From assembly GCA_011391085.1 (NCBI GenBank), contig JAABRD010000054.1, positions 1 to 36,203 on the forward strand: DNA of 36,203 bases, written 5' to 3'. The notes below the pieces were generated by a model. That model had not been told where the DNA came from. It worked only from the letters and a program-made list of their open reading frames with translations, and searched no databases. The stretch is from Thiotrichaceae bacterium. GTDB taxonomy: Bacteria; Pseudomonadota; Gammaproteobacteria; Beggiatoales; Beggiatoaceae. The stretch's first letter is position 1, and each line of letters opens with the position of its first letter. Made by a program: the position numbers and the translations under genes. Of the stretch, positions 1 through 8,026 are shown piece after piece.

Positions 1-405
1 ATCACGTATGTGCCCGCCCGTAACACGGTGTTATTGGCTTTGGCACTCGGTTGGGCGGAGGTGTTGGCGGCCTACCATTTGTTTATTGGCGTCAATGCGG
101 TTGACTATTCTGGCTATCCCGATTGTCGGAAAGACTTTATTGCCGCTTTTGAGAAAATGGCTAATTTAGCCACGCAAGCAGGGGTAGAAGGTCATCCTTT
201 TAAAATTCACACGCCTTTGATTCATTTGACAAAAGCCCAAATTATTCAAACTGGATTGCAATTGGGAGTTGATTATGGTTTAACCATTTCTTGTTATCAA
301 CCCAGTCCCCAAGGTCATGCGTGTGGCCTCTGTGACGCTTGCCGGTTTCGTGCCCAGGGGTTTCATGCGTTGGGGATAGAGGATCCGACTCGCTATTTGA
401 CTTAA
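1..405 (+). CDS. queC: 7-cyano-7-deazaguanine synthase QueC, 3' part
   Basis: This is the C-terminal 134 residues of QueC, which makes preQ0 from 7-carboxy-7-deazaguanine with ATP and ammonia in queuosine biosynthesis. The frame is open from base 1, so the 5' end lies outside the window; the GTG at 10 is internal. Family signatures are YVPARNT followed by [25 protein letters not shown], and the C-terminal zinc-binding cysteine cluster (one Cys in SCYQPS, three in [10 protein letters not shown]). The usual family length is about 220-230 residues, so some 90 residues are missing upstream. The cytoplasmic enzyme appears intact over the visible part. Confidence 0.95.
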   Translation: MTYVPARNTVLLALALGWAEVLAAYHLFIGVNAVDYSGYPDCRKDFIAAFEKMANLATQAGVEGHPFKIHTPLIHLTKAQIIQTGLQLGVDYGLTISCYQPSPQGHACGLCDACRFRAQGFHALGIEDPTRYLT

Positions 406-423
406 CCTGAACCTGTACCATCT

Positions 424-487
424 CATCTGGAGTGCAATAAGAATGATTACACCATCGTTCGCAATAATTCTTATTGCGTTCCAGATG
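424..487. terminator. Long imperfect hairpin after queC
   Basis: Two 25-base arms starting CATCTGGA and ending TCCAGATG pair with three mismatches around a 14-base loop. It lies 18 bases after the queC stop. No T-run follows, so it is either a Rho-type or processing hairpin or a small palindromic repeat rather than a classical intrinsic terminator. Confidence 0.45.
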
Positions 488-552
488 GACTGTCACAATA
501 AACTAACAAATCCCCATCTACTCACTATACTCTGTTACTAAGGAGAACTTTC

Positions 553-1209
553 ATGCAAAAATCTCATTTACTCGTCGTCACGGCAATTTTAGTCTTAATG
601 GCAGTCGCTTGGTTTTTACTCAGTAGCGAAGAACCCATGCCACCACCGCCACCACCGCCTAGCCCTGCGAAAAAATTACCTCCTGCTTCGCCACCTCCAC
701 CTCCACATGCCCCAGCCGTTGTTCCACCACCAAAAGTCGAGGGTAAAGCGACTGTCGCACCTGCTACTCCACCTTCGTCACCTGTAGCAACGAAACCTGC
801 CGCTGTGGCACCCCCGAAAGTCTCCCTTGGTCCTCCCTCCTCTGAACCGCTGGCGGTGGTGAGTAAGAAGCAAGTGCCGAGGATTGACGTGATAGGGCCA
901 GAGGGTGTTCAAGTGTCTCTTCAAGTGTTGTTTGATAATCAGGTAGTCTGTATCATGTCTGGCAAACTTGATGCCCAAACACATCGTCCCTTCCAAGGTG
1001 GATTGATTGCTGAAGGAGTTTGTCACAGTGATAAAATGGTTGACAAAGGACAACATGAATATAAATTGTCAGGACAAGTGCGTTTATCTGATGGTACCAT
1101 GCGCGATGTTTCCTTCACGACAGGACTGAAAAATGTGTCTGGGGTCGTGGAACCTGCTATAGAAATTAATTCCGAAGGGGAAGCGAAGGTGAAACTGGCG
1201 GTAGGGTAG
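553..1209 (+). CDS. Proline-rich single-pass protein, unknown function
   Basis: I do not recognise this 218-residue protein. It has a short positive N-terminus, one hydrophobic segment (about residues 6-23) and no obvious signal peptidase site, so it is probably anchored in the inner membrane with the rest in the periplasm. Residues about 28-105 are a Pro/Ala/Lys-rich linker of the kind that spans the periplasm in TonB-like proteins. The last 110 residues form a compact, beta-rich-looking domain with two cysteines that could make a disulfide. AAGGAGA seven bases before the ATG is a strong ribosome binding site and fixes the start. It stands alone, followed by palindromic repeats. Confidence 0.75.
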   Translation: MQKSHLLVVTAILVLMAVAWFLLSSEEPMPPPPPPPSPAKKLPPASPPPPPHAPAVVPPPKVEGKATVAPATPPSSPVATKPAAVAPPKVSLGPPSSEPLAVVSKKQVPRIDVIGPEGVQVSLQVLFDNQVVCIMSGKLDAQTHRPFQGGLIAEGVCHSDKMVDKGQHEYKLSGQVRLSDGTMRDVSFTTGLKNVSGVVEPAIEINSEGEAKVKLAVG

Positions 1210-1220
1210 TGATTCACACG

Positions 1221-1399
1221 AGAATTTGAATTTGGAGTCCGGAATTTATTCCGTTTCAATGGGCGGAATGAATTTCGGACTCCAAACTCAACGGAATCAA
1301 TTCCGGAATTTGAATTTGGAGTACGGAATTTATTCCGTTTCAATGGGCGGAATGAATTCCGTACTCCAAATTCAACGGAATCAATTACGGACTCCAAAA
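1221..1399. repeat. 84-bp tandem palindromic repeat, fluC right-hand array
   Basis: Two tandem units with an 84-bp period each hold a palindrome: 1231-1286 (TTTGGAGTCCGG to CGGACTCCAAA) and 1315-1370 (TTTGGAGTACGG to CCGTACTCCAAA). A third half unit ends at 1399. The centre of each is TTCAATGGGCGG. The second copy carries a paired change, C to A in the left arm and G to T in the right arm, so the palindrome is kept. The same family recurs at 1856-1942. Confidence 0.85.
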
Positions 1400-1434
1400 C
1401 CGCTATACTATTACTTGTACAACACTACCCATTT

Positions 1435-1821
1435 TTACACCCATTTGTTAACTATCAACGTACCTAAATACAACGCTAAAAATCCTCCTATCAGGCTGGC
1501 ACTCACGTAAATGCCTGCGTACCACCATTCATGGTCTCGCAGTAGCATAGAAATTTCATACATTAAAGCTGAAAACGTGGTAAATCCACCGCACAACCCG
1601 GTTGCTAGAAATAGGCGTGTTTCAGGAGAAATCAATGTCGTTTTCTCTGCCAACATGGCCACCACGGCGATGATAAAACAGCCTATTATATTGACGGTCA
1701 AGGTGCCGATAGGGAAGCCTGGAGAACTTTGGGCCACATTGACAGTTACCCAATAGCGGGTCATGGAACCTAGCATTCCGCCGAGTCCTACTAATATAAA
1801 TAAATATAAATTGGGTTGCAT
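1435..1821 (-). CDS. crcB: Fluoride channel FluC/CrcB
   Basis: This 128-residue protein has four hydrophobic segments and the family signatures GLGGMLGSMTRYW near the N-terminus, IGTLTVNIIGCF in the second helix and GLCGGFTTFSA in the third. Fluc proteins are dual-topology dimers in the inner membrane that let toxic fluoride leave the cell. The length matches single-gene Fluc homologues (about 125-130 residues). The start is the ATG at 1821. The gene is alone and points opposite to its neighbours. Upstream and downstream it is bracketed at about 35 bp by members of one palindromic repeat family. I see no fluoride riboswitch in the 34 bases before the repeat. Confidence 0.93.
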   Translation of the reverse strand: MQPNLYLFILVGLGGMLGSMTRYWVTVNVAQSSPGFPIGTLTVNIIGCFIIAVVAMLAEKTTLISPETRLFLATGLCGGFTTFSALMYEISMLLRDHEWWYAGIYVSASLIGGFLALYLGTLIVNKWV

Positions 1822-1855
1822 GAATGAGATTTTATGAGTAAACTAGGTTTCGAGA

Positions 1856-1942
1856 ATTTGGAGTCCGGAATTTATTCTGTGTCAATGGACGGAATAAATT
1901 CCGGACTCCGAAATTGGGACGGAATAAATTCCGGACTCCAAG
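1856..1942. repeat. Palindromic repeat, fluC left-hand array
   Basis: A palindrome from TTGGAGTCCGG (1858) to CCGGACTCCGAA (1912) is followed by a second half copy ending CCGGACTCCAA (1941). It belongs to the same family as 1221-1399 and lies 34 bases upstream of the fluC start on the other side of the gene. Confidence 0.85.
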
Positions 1943-2002
1943 GGCAAGACTTCAACCAGAATACTATCACTTTAAATTCCACTATAACACTGACTATTCC
2001 CC

Positions 2003-2761
2003 ATGAAAAAAATGACTCCCATCCTCCCCATTCGTTTAGGTGTCAATATAGACCATATTGCGACCATCAGACAAGCCCGCGGCACTCGTTATCCGGACCC
2101 TATCCAAGCTGCGATAGAGGCCGAACAAGCTGGGGCCGATTTGATTACGTTACATTTACGGGAAGACCGTCGACATATTCAGGAACGGGATGTTTTATTA
2201 CTTAAAGATGTTCTTCTCACCCGCATGAATTTAGAGATGGCGGTGACGAAAGAAATTGTTGCTTTTGCCGAACATCTGCGTCCCAATGATGCTTGTCTGG
2301 TGCCAGAACGTCGTGAAGAATTGACCACGGAAGGGGGACTGGACGTTGTGGGGCAACTCGCCCAGATTCGAGAAGCCTGTCAACGATTGGCTGCCGTGGG
2401 CACTCGAGTCTCCTTGTTTATTGACCCTGACCCGAATCAAATTGAGGCGGCGGCGGAAGTGGGGGCGCCGGTGATAGAAATTCATACAGGACGTTATGCT
2501 GATGCCACCGATGAGAAGACTCGTTATCAAGAATATGAGAGGATTCGCGCCGCGGTAGCTTATGGTGTGGTGGCCAATTTACAAGTCAATGCGGGACATG
2601 GATTGTCTTATCAAAATGTGGCTGAGATTGCTGCCATGGCTGACATTTGCGAATTAAATATTGGTCATGCCATTGTCGCCCGCGCTTTATTTACAGGTTT
2701 TGGGGAGGCGGTGCGCGAAATGAAACGGTTAATGGTGGAGGCGCGAAATTCTGTGAGGTAG
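2003..2761 (+). CDS. pdxJ: Pyridoxine 5'-phosphate synthase PdxJ
   Basis: PdxJ condenses 1-deoxy-D-xylulose 5-phosphate with 3-amino-2-oxopropyl phosphate to give pyridoxine 5'-phosphate, the last ring-forming step of the DXP-dependent vitamin B6 route. All TIM-barrel signatures are present: [17 protein letters not shown] at the start, then [54 protein letters not shown] and ELNIGHAI. At 252 residues it is slightly longer than the E. coli protein. The start could be the ATG at 2003 or the one at 2012; neither has a clear Shine-Dalgarno sequence. In many gammaproteobacteria pdxJ sits next to acpS; here acpS is about 9 kb away. Its pathway partner pdxA is at 23038. Confidence 0.97.
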   Translation: MKKMTPILPIRLGVNIDHIATIRQARGTRYPDPIQAAIEAEQAGADLITLHLREDRRHIQERDVLLLKDVLLTRMNLEMAVTKEIVAFAEHLRPNDACLVPERREELTTEGGLDVVGQLAQIREACQRLAAVGTRVSLFIDPDPNQIEAAAEVGAPVIEIHTGRYADATDEKTRYQEYERIRAAVAYGVVANLQVNAGHGLSYQNVAEIAAMADICELNIGHAIVARALFTGFGEAVREMKRLMVEARNSVR

Positions 2762-3003
2762 TCAGTCGCTTTGCAGGGATGTATGGCGGATGAAAAAATG
2801 GGAATAGACAAAACAAGGAAACTCTATTTAACGTTGTCATCCCTTGCATGACAGGGTTGGCATTGGCCAAGTCGGGAACTGACAGGGATTGGCATCCCTT
2901 AAAGATTGCCAGTCCTGAACCCCCGCATTGCCTCAAAAATCCTTGTGATAGCATGATTAAAGCCTCTACTCCAACGGTTTTTCCACTCCAAAAACCATAA
3001 AAA
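2762..3003. other. Intergenic, small hairpins only
   Basis: No gene is visible. The stretch holds short inverted repeats such as GTCAT/ATGAC near 2840 and AGGGAT/ATCCCT near 2883-2900, the latter followed by TTAAAG. They may end the pdxJ or tRNA transcript, but the evidence is thin. Confidence 0.3.
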
Positions 3004-3077
3004 TGGAGCGGGTGATGGGAATCGAACCCACGCTATCAGCTTGGGAAGCTGAAGTTCTACCATTGAACTACACCCGC
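3004..3077 (-). tRNA. tRNA-Gly (anticodon CCC)
   Basis: The minus strand reads GCGGGTGTAGTTCAATGG, then a D-arm, an anticodon arm TCAGC-TTCCCAA-GCTGA with anticodon CCC, a T-arm GGGTTCGATTCCC, and the acceptor CACCCGC-T-CCA. The 7-bp acceptor stem is GCGGGTG/CACCCGC, and CCA is encoded. It closely matches gammaproteobacterial tRNA-Gly(CCC), which reads GGG codons. It is 74 nt including CCA and stands alone. Confidence 0.97.
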
Positions 3078-3172
3078 TAAATGAGATATGATATGATGGC
3101 ATAGATAAACCTACACCATGTCATTATTATAGGGTATCTTTTTAAATTGTCAACTAGGTAATCGAATTCACT

Positions 3173-3373
3173 ATGGAAATTTTTTTAAATGGCAATCGCC
3201 AAGTTGTCGATGAAAATTGCACTATTTTTACTTTAATAAAAAATTTGAACTTGGAAAACAAACGGTTAGCGGTGGAAGTCAATTTACAAATTGTGCCACG
3301 TAGTCAATTTGGGAATTATACCTTAACGGCGGGGGATAGCATGGAGATAGTACATGCTATTGGTGGGGGTTAA
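3173..3373 (+). CDS. thiS: Sulfur carrier protein ThiS
   Basis: A 66-residue beta-grasp protein with N-terminal MEIFLNG, central KRLAVEVN and the C-terminal GGG tail that is adenylated and turned into a thiocarboxylate to donate sulfur to the thiazole of thiamine. The length is right for ThiS and for this family a terminal Gly-Gly is required. ThiS is usually followed at once by thiG; here a heptad repeat and an unrelated gene follow, so its ThiG, ThiF and ThiO partners must be elsewhere. No thiamine riboswitch is visible in the roughly 95 bases between the tRNA and the start. Confidence 0.92.
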   Translation: MEIFLNGNRQVVDENCTIFTLIKNLNLENKRLAVEVNLQIVPRSQFGNYTLTAGDSMEIVHAIGGG

Positions 3374-3377
3374 TTTG

Positions 3378-3478
3378 TAGTGGATAGTGGATAGTGGACT
3401 TAGTGGATAACGGATAGTGGATAGTGGACTTAGTGGATAACGGATAGTGGACTTAGTGGATAACGGATAGTGGATAGT
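3378..3478. repeat. Heptad repeat TAGTGGA/TAACGGA
   Basis: About fourteen 7-bp units of TAGTGGA, with TAACGGA variants and interspersed CT dinucleotides, make a higher-order repeat of roughly 30 bp. It ends 34 bases before the start of the next gene. The complementary heptad TCCACTA occurs before the genes at 6491 and 23038. Confidence 0.9.
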
Positions 3479-3512
3479 ATTTTCCAAATCTCTCTTTAAA
3501 ATAGGTATATCA

Positions 3513-4271
3513 ATGAGTACATTTATCGACTTTGCACAGAAAAACCTTGTGCCACTTATGCCAGTGGTATTTGTTCTGGTCATGTTATCCCAAGCCTTGA
3601 TAGGGCTAATCAAGATGTTTTTCATTAAACCCAAAATTAATGTTTATCCCACTGGCCCACTGTCTATTGGTTTAAGTCAATTGGGTTCCACGGTGACGTT
3701 ATTTGGTACTTTGCAAGTACAACGTGGTGACTGTTTTGTGACTAAAATGGAAGCCTTCGTTTGGAATGATTCTTGGGCCCGCAACTTTGAATGGCGGGCG
3801 TTGCAACCTTATACGTTTAGTCTGTTGCCAAACCAGGAGAATCTTCAATTGGAATTGGTTTCTGCATTTTTGCTGACTCCCCAAGCACCGTTTAAATACA
3901 ATCTGGTGTTTGTCGACGAACAATTGACTAAGGAATGTATGCCAGAGGTCTTGAAACTCCGACAACGCTGGGAAGAGGCAGGGCAACCAGACATCACCAC
4001 GTTTTTGGCAACCGAAACCGTCGTCAATCATTTATTGACCCGGCTACAACAGGAGTGGTATTGGCAACCGGGACGTTATCGGTTGACCTTGAAAATTCAT
4101 ACTACCCGGAAAGTCCATGAGAAAACTTTCCAATTTGACTTGACTCAGCCACAACTCACTGCATTACAAGGCAATTTTATCAAACTGGCAAAATTGGTTT
4201 GTGACCAACCCGTCAAGTTTGACAAAGTGAAATGCGAATATCATACAGGTCCTATTACCGAAACTAAATAG
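3513..4271 (+). CDS. Membrane-anchored protein, unknown function
   Basis: This 252-residue protein is not one I recognise. Residues about 13-37 form one hydrophobic helix, preceded by a short N-terminus and followed by lysines, which suggests a signal anchor with the bulk on the cytoplasmic side or a tail facing the periplasm; topology cannot be settled by eye. The remaining 210 residues are rich in aromatic and beta-prone sequence and contain RQRWEEAGQPD and a WYWQPGRYRLTLKIHT stretch typical of a beta-sandwich. The start has only a weak AGG eight bases upstream. It is a single gene between the heptad repeat and a stem-loop. Confidence 0.75.
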   Translation: MSTFIDFAQKNLVPLMPVVFVLVMLSQALIGLIKMFFIKPKINVYPTGPLSIGLSQLGSTVTLFGTLQVQRGDCFVTKMEAFVWNDSWARNFEWRALQPYTFSLLPNQENLQLELVSAFLLTPQAPFKYNLVFVDEQLTKECMPEVLKLRQRWEEAGQPDITTFLATETVVNHLLTRLQQEWYWQPGRYRLTLKIHTTRKVHEKTFQFDLTQPQLTALQGNFIKLAKLVCDQPVKFDKVKCEYHTGPITETK

Positions 4272-4629
4272 CAGGATAGTCATCGAGGGCAGATTTATGA
4301 TAAAATCCCTCTCGATTGAATCAAACGTTTCCCATAACCAGTTTGATGGTCTTGTGTGCAAGAACATTCCATCTATAGATCATTATTTTGGAATCCGCGT
4401 TGGAGTCCCTAAACCCGTTTTGGGTTAAATAACCATATATTATATGATGTTGCACACTAGATAAAGATAATATTTACCACTACCTTGTACATGACTACCA
4501 TTTCTGTTATATAATAACTGCCTTTGCTGTTTAACCTGACACACTCAAAAAGGCAAAGTTGGAGAAGATTGTTATAAGAGTTAATTGGATATAAAACCTT
4601 CTATTTTTCACGTTGGAGAATTATTTAAT
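4272..4629. other. Intergenic with stem-loops and trxA promoter region
   Basis: There is no gene here. An imperfect hairpin at 4282-4316 (ATCGAG...CTCGAT) could end the upstream transcript. A short AACCC/GGGTT inverted repeat lies near 4412-4427 inside a TTGGAGTCC-containing stretch similar to 12061-12090. The A/T-rich part from 4440 carries the promoter listed separately. Confidence 0.5.
4485..4513 (+). promoter_or_regulatory. Candidate sigma-70 promoter for trxA
   Basis: TTGTAC at 4485-4490 and TATATA at 4508-4513 are 17 bases apart, and TGT directly precedes the -10 box (extended -10). Transcription would begin near 4520, giving a leader of about 110 bases before trxA. Confidence 0.4.
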
Positions 4630-4962
4630 ATGAACGAAAGCCCCGATATCATCCACGTCACAGACGACACCTTTGCAGAAGATGTCCTCAAATCACCCCT
4701 TCCTGTGTTAGTTGACTACTGGGCCGAATGGTGTGGCCCCTGCAAAATGATTGCCCCTGTCTTAAACGATATTGCACAAGAATACGTAGGCAAATTAAAA
4801 GTGGCCAAATTGAATATTGATGACAACCCTATTACTCCCCCCAAATATGGCATTCGAGGCATTCCCACTTTGATGCTATTCAAAGATGGCAATGTGGAAG
4901 CCACCAAAGTGGGCGCCCTGTCAAAATCTCAATTGGCGGCTTTTCTGGATACCACCTTATAA
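4630..4962 (+). CDS. trxA: Thioredoxin
   Basis: A 110-residue classical thioredoxin, a cytoplasmic dithiol reductant for ribonucleotide reductase, peroxiredoxins and other proteins. The active site is WCGPC in [15 protein letters not shown], followed by the cis-proline loop [15 protein letters not shown] chose the ATG at 4630 over the in-frame TTG at 4585 because it gives the family length (109 in E. coli) and has GGAG eleven bases upstream. It directly precedes rho, the conserved gammaproteobacterial order. It is a likely electron donor for the peroxiredoxin at 9334-9939. Confidence 0.97.
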   Translation: MNESPDIIHVTDDTFAEDVLKSPLPVLVDYWAEWCGPCKMIAPVLNDIAQEYVGKLKVAKLNIDDNPITPPKYGIRGIPTLMLFKDGNVEATKVGALSKSQLAAFLDTTL

Positions 4963-5038
4963 TCGATAGGGTGGTCATAAATAAGTAGGGGGCATATCAA
5001 TGCCTTCGGTCCTTAACCTCCTCTCCTAAAAGGAAAGG

Positions 5039-5093
5039 GGTAGTGATGCAATCTGGGTGAGGGTAACCATATCACCCAGATTGCATCACTACC
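5039..5093. mobile_element. Family A element, minimal 55-bp copy
   Basis: Perfect 22-bp inverted ends GGTAGTGATGCAATCTGGGT-GA and complement enclose only 11 bases. It reads as a deletion derivative of the longer copies at 12491 and 22535, whose inner sequence GAGGGTAA...ATATCACCC it retains. In RNA it would form a very stable hairpin in the trxA-rho spacer and may act as a terminator or stabilise the trxA transcript. No target duplication is seen; the palindrome is simply extended by AAAG/CTTT. Confidence 0.8.
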
Positions 5094-5146
5094 CTTTACT
5101 TCACCTGAACCAATTCAATACTTTTCCCTCATTCCACCACACACTC

Positions 5147-6409
5147 ATGAATCTCACTGAACTCAAGAAAAAAACTGCCACCGACCTCATTCAAATCGCC
5201 CAAGACCTTAGCTTAGAAGGCACCGCACGTTCTCGCAAACAAGACGTTATTTTCGCCCTCCTCAAAGCCCATGCCAAAAAAGGAGAAGACATCTTTGGTG
5301 ATGGCGTCTTAGAAATCTTACAAGACGGCTTTGGATTCCTACGATCCGCTGACAGTTCCTACCTCGCAGGCCCAGATGATATTTACGTCTCCCCCAGTCA
5401 AATCCGGCGATTTAATCTACGCACCGGCGATACCGTCTCCGGCAAAATACGCCCCCCCAAAGAAGGAGAACGTTACTTTGCCCTCCTCAAAGTCAATGAC
5501 ATCAATTTTGAACCGCCAGAAATGGCCAAAAATAAAGTCCTGTTTGAAAATCTCACCCCATTGTTTGCCAACCAACGCTTCAAATTAGAAATCGGCAATG
5601 GCAGTGCCGAAGATTTAACGCCGCGAGTCATCGACCTCGTCGCCCCCATTGGCAAAGGCCAACGCGGCCTCATCGTCTCCCCGCCTAAATCTGGCAAAAC
5701 CATGATGTTACAAAACATCGCCCATTCCATTGCCTCCAACAGTCCCGAATGCTACCTCATCGTCCTCCTCATCGATGAACGACCTGAAGAAGTCACCGAA
5801 ATGATGCGTTCCGTCCGCGGCGAAGTTATCTCCAGTACCTTTGACGAACCCGCCACCCGCCATGTCCAAGTCGCCGAAATGGTCATAGAAAAAGCCAAAC
5901 GTCTGGTTGAACACCGCCTCGATGTCGTCATCTTACTCGACTCCGTCACTCGCCTCGCCCGTGCTTACAACACCGTCGTACCGGCTTCTGGCAAAGTCTT
6001 GACCGGCGGCGTCGATGCCAATGCGTTACAACGTCCGAAACGCTTTTTTGGCGCCGCCCGGAATATAGAAGAAGGGGGGAGTCTGACGATCGTCGCTACC
6101 GCCCTGATTGACACAGGGTCACGCATGGACGAAGTCATTTATGAAGAATTTAAAGGTACCGGCAACAACGAAATTCACCTAGACCGCAGGATTGCCGAGA
6201 AACGAGTGTACCCCGCCATCAACATTAACCGTTCAGGGACACGCCGCGAAGAATTACTGGTAGCCAGTGAAGAATTACAAAAGACCTGGATACTCCGCAA
6301 ACTCTTTCAGCCCATGGATGAAATTGCTGCCATGGAACTCTTACTGGAACGCCTTAAAGTGACTAAAAACAATGCCGATTTCTTTGACTCTATGAAACGG
6401 AGTAGTTAA
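5147..6409 (+). CDS. rho: Transcription termination factor Rho
   Basis: Rho is the hexameric ATP-driven RNA helicase that ends untranslated transcripts. The 420-residue protein begins [14 protein letters not shown], like the E. coli one (419 residues), so I start at 5147 instead of the longer open frame from 5057, which would run through the family A hairpin. The N-terminal RNA-binding domain has [20 protein letters not shown]; the motor has Walker [10 protein letters not shown], Walker [15 protein letters not shown], the Q-loop [11 protein letters not shown] and the arginine-finger region [10 protein letters not shown]. No Shine-Dalgarno sequence precedes the start; the upstream bases are pyrimidine- and A-rich. 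Confidence 0.98.
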   Translation: MNLTELKKKTATDLIQIAQDLSLEGTARSRKQDVIFALLKAHAKKGEDIFGDGVLEILQDGFGFLRSADSSYLAGPDDIYVSPSQIRRFNLRTGDTVSGKIRPPKEGERYFALLKVNDINFEPPEMAKNKVLFENLTPLFANQRFKLEIGNGSAEDLTPRVIDLVAPIGKGQRGLIVSPPKSGKTMMLQNIAHSIASNSPECYLIVLLIDERPEEVTEMMRSVRGEVISSTFDEPATRHVQVAEMVIEKAKRLVEHRLDVVILLDSVTRLARAYNTVVPASGKVLTGGVDANALQRPKRFFGAARNIEEGGSLTIVATALIDTGSRMDEVIYEEFKGTGNNEIHLDRRIAEKRVYPAININRSGTRREELLVASEELQKTWILRKLFQPMDEIAAMELLLERLKVTKNNADFFDSMKRSS

Positions 6410-6446
6410 TAACACCGAGTCCCCCAAAACCAGTAGAACCCAAGGC

Positions 6447-6482
6447 ACCACTATCCACTATCCACTAAAACCACTATCCACC
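6447..6482. repeat. Heptad repeat TCCACTA before GT2 gene
   Basis: Five units of CCACTAT or a close variant end eight bases before the start codon at 6491. This is the complement of the TAGTGGA heptad seen at 3378-3478. Confidence 0.85.
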
Positions 6483-6490
6483 ATTTTGTC

Positions 6491-7381
6491 ATGTCCACCA
6501 ACCGAGTCATCTCTGTCATTATTGTTAACTATAATAGCGGCCCTTTGCTGACTGACTGCGTGCGTCTCGTCTTAAACTCCACTACTCAAGTAGCCGTTTA
6601 TCTCGTTGACAACGCCTCCACAGATGACAGCCTGTCTCATTTACAACAAACTTTTGGCAAGGATAACCGTCTCCACATTCTCCAAAACGCTGCAAACCTT
6701 GGCTTTGCCAAGGCGGCTAATCTAGCACTCCCAAACACAGAAGGCGAATATCTCCTCTTCCTCAATCCTGACTGTCTCCTCCACCCAGACACCTTAGCAC
6801 GTTTCATGACCACCCTGGACAGCTATCCAAACGCTGGTATGGCAGGGTGCTTCGTTTGCAATCCCGATGGTACGGAACAACCAGGAAGCCGCCGCAGTGT
6901 TCCTACACCGTGGCGCACCCTGGTGAGAATCTGCCACCTTGACAAACTGTTTCCCAATCATCCACGCTTTCAAAATTTCGTTTTAACCGGCCAACCGTTA
7001 CCCACGGCGCCTGTAGAAATGGAAGGCATTTCAGGCGCCTGCATGTTTGTACGACGCCAGGCCCTAGAAGACGTAGGCCCCATGGATGAAACCTATTTTT
7101 TACATTGCGAAGACCTAGATTGGTTTATGCGCTTTACTGCCAAACAATGGAAAATTTTGTTTATCCCCGACATTCAAGTCACTCACTTCAAAGGTGTCTG
7201 TAGCCAAAGTCATCCCATTCGAGTCTTATGGTACAAACATCGCGGCATGGTACGCTTCTACCGCAAATTTTTTCGGCACCAATATCCGCAACCCCTTATG
7301 TGGTGCGTCGTTCTAGCAGTTTGGAGCCGTTTCCTCTTGCTTGCAATAATGACTTGGATAAATCGGGCGAAACTGTGGTAA
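6491..7381 (+). CDS. GT2 family glycosyltransferase (rhamnosyltransferase-like)
   Basis: This 296-residue enzyme has a GT-A fold of the WbbL/rhamnosyltransferase type: SVIIVNYNSG at the start, VDNASTDDS, NAANLGFAKAANLAL, LLFLNPDC (metal-binding DxD equivalent) and HCEDLDWFMRF for the acceptor side. It should transfer a sugar from a nucleotide-sugar to a growing lipopolysaccharide or exopolysaccharide chain at the inner face of the membrane; a C-terminal hydrophobic stretch (about 268-288) may dock it there. The exact sugar cannot be told. No Shine-Dalgarno sequence precedes the ATG; a TCCACTA heptad array does. It is solitary and not part of a visible polysaccharide cluster. Confidence 0.88.
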   Translation: MSTNRVISVIIVNYNSGPLLTDCVRLVLNSTTQVAVYLVDNASTDDSLSHLQQTFGKDNRLHILQNAANLGFAKAANLALPNTEGEYLLFLNPDCLLHPDTLARFMTTLDSYPNAGMAGCFVCNPDGTEQPGSRRSVPTPWRTLVRICHLDKLFPNHPRFQNFVLTGQPLPTAPVEMEGISGACMFVRRQALEDVGPMDETYFLHCEDLDWFMRFTAKQWKILFIPDIQVTHFKGVCSQSHPIRVLWYKHRGMVRFYRKFFRHQYPQPLMWCVVLAVWSRFLLLAIMTWINRAKLW

Positions 7382-7456
7382 TGTTGCACAGGTAATATTT
7401 TCCTCACTGACGCACCTGATTATTAAAGATTAGGGGTATCGATTAGTTTGATGTCA

Positions 7457-8020
7457 TCAAATGGCCTGCTTGATGTCATAGACTGGATCATTTGATACCT
7501 TCAAATCGATGGTTGTAACGAGAATACTCTTTTCATAAGCGGCTTTGACCGCGCAGGCATCTTGATAAGCAGTATGGATAGAAGATAAATTGAGTAGTTC
7601 TAACTCAAACCCTAACGTGTTGATGGGAGACTGAGGTTGACTTTGGTTAAATTCTTCAATGGCTAAGAAGATTTTATCAAACATACTCTCCAGGGCCAAG
7701 GGTGCCACTGTAGGCGGTCTTGGAGGATGTTGCGGCTTGAGGTTGCCCACTGTTTGAGGTGGTGTCGTCACCACATAAGGCGGCATTCCAGAGTCAACCG
7801 GAGTTCTCAAAATTTGAGATTTCCCCTCTATGAAGTGTCCTCCATACCTCTCGTGCGCATAAATACCGGGCATTAAGATAGCATCTATCTTGAGGTCTGG
7901 TGATTTAACCAATTGACCAATAGTTAAATTACACACGATAACCGTTTTAACCTGGGCAAACACTTGTGCCCAAACCGTTCTAACTTCTTCATGAGAGTCG
8001 GCAATAACTAATTTCAACAT
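7457..8020 (-). CDS. Macro-domain-like protein, second gene of ART pair
   Basis: A 187-residue protein. The layout follows small phage-type macro domains: LKLVIADSHEEVRTVW, a VIVCNLTIGQL strand, DAILMPGIYAHERYGG (residues about 46-61) where these domains have D-A-x-V-S-P-A-N-S-F-G-x-M-D-G-G, then YVVTTPP and a C-terminal LGFELELLN...AYQDACAVKAAYE. The usual Asn of the ADP-ribose loop is replaced, so binding or hydrolysis may be altered. A proline-rich insert occupies about residues 85-108. Its SD (GAGGTG) overlaps the stop of the upstream ART-like gene with six bases between stop and start, so the two are translated together. It could reverse or neutralise the partner; that is inference. Fold assignment is by eye only. 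Confidence 0.6.
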   Translation of the reverse strand: MLKLVIADSHEEVRTVWAQVFAQVKTVIVCNLTIGQLVKSPDLKIDAILMPGIYAHERYGGHFIEGKSQILRTPVDSGMPPYVVTTPPQTVGNLKPQHPPRPPTVAPLALESMFDKIFLAIEEFNQSQPQSPINTLGFELELLNLSSIHTAYQDACAVKAAYEKSILVTTIDLKVSNDPVYDIKQAI

Positions 8021-8026
8021 GATTTT

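Noticed and set aside
1822-1857. Fluoride riboswitch before fluC
   Set aside because: Only 34 bases separate the start from a dispersed repeat, and no fluoride aptamer pattern is visible.
3078-3172. TPP riboswitch before thiS
   Set aside because: The interval has no CUGAGA/ACCUGA-type conserved blocks.
5057-5146. N-terminal extension of Rho
   Set aside because: It overlaps the family A hairpin and is not similar to Rho; MNLTELK at 5147 matches the normal N-terminus.
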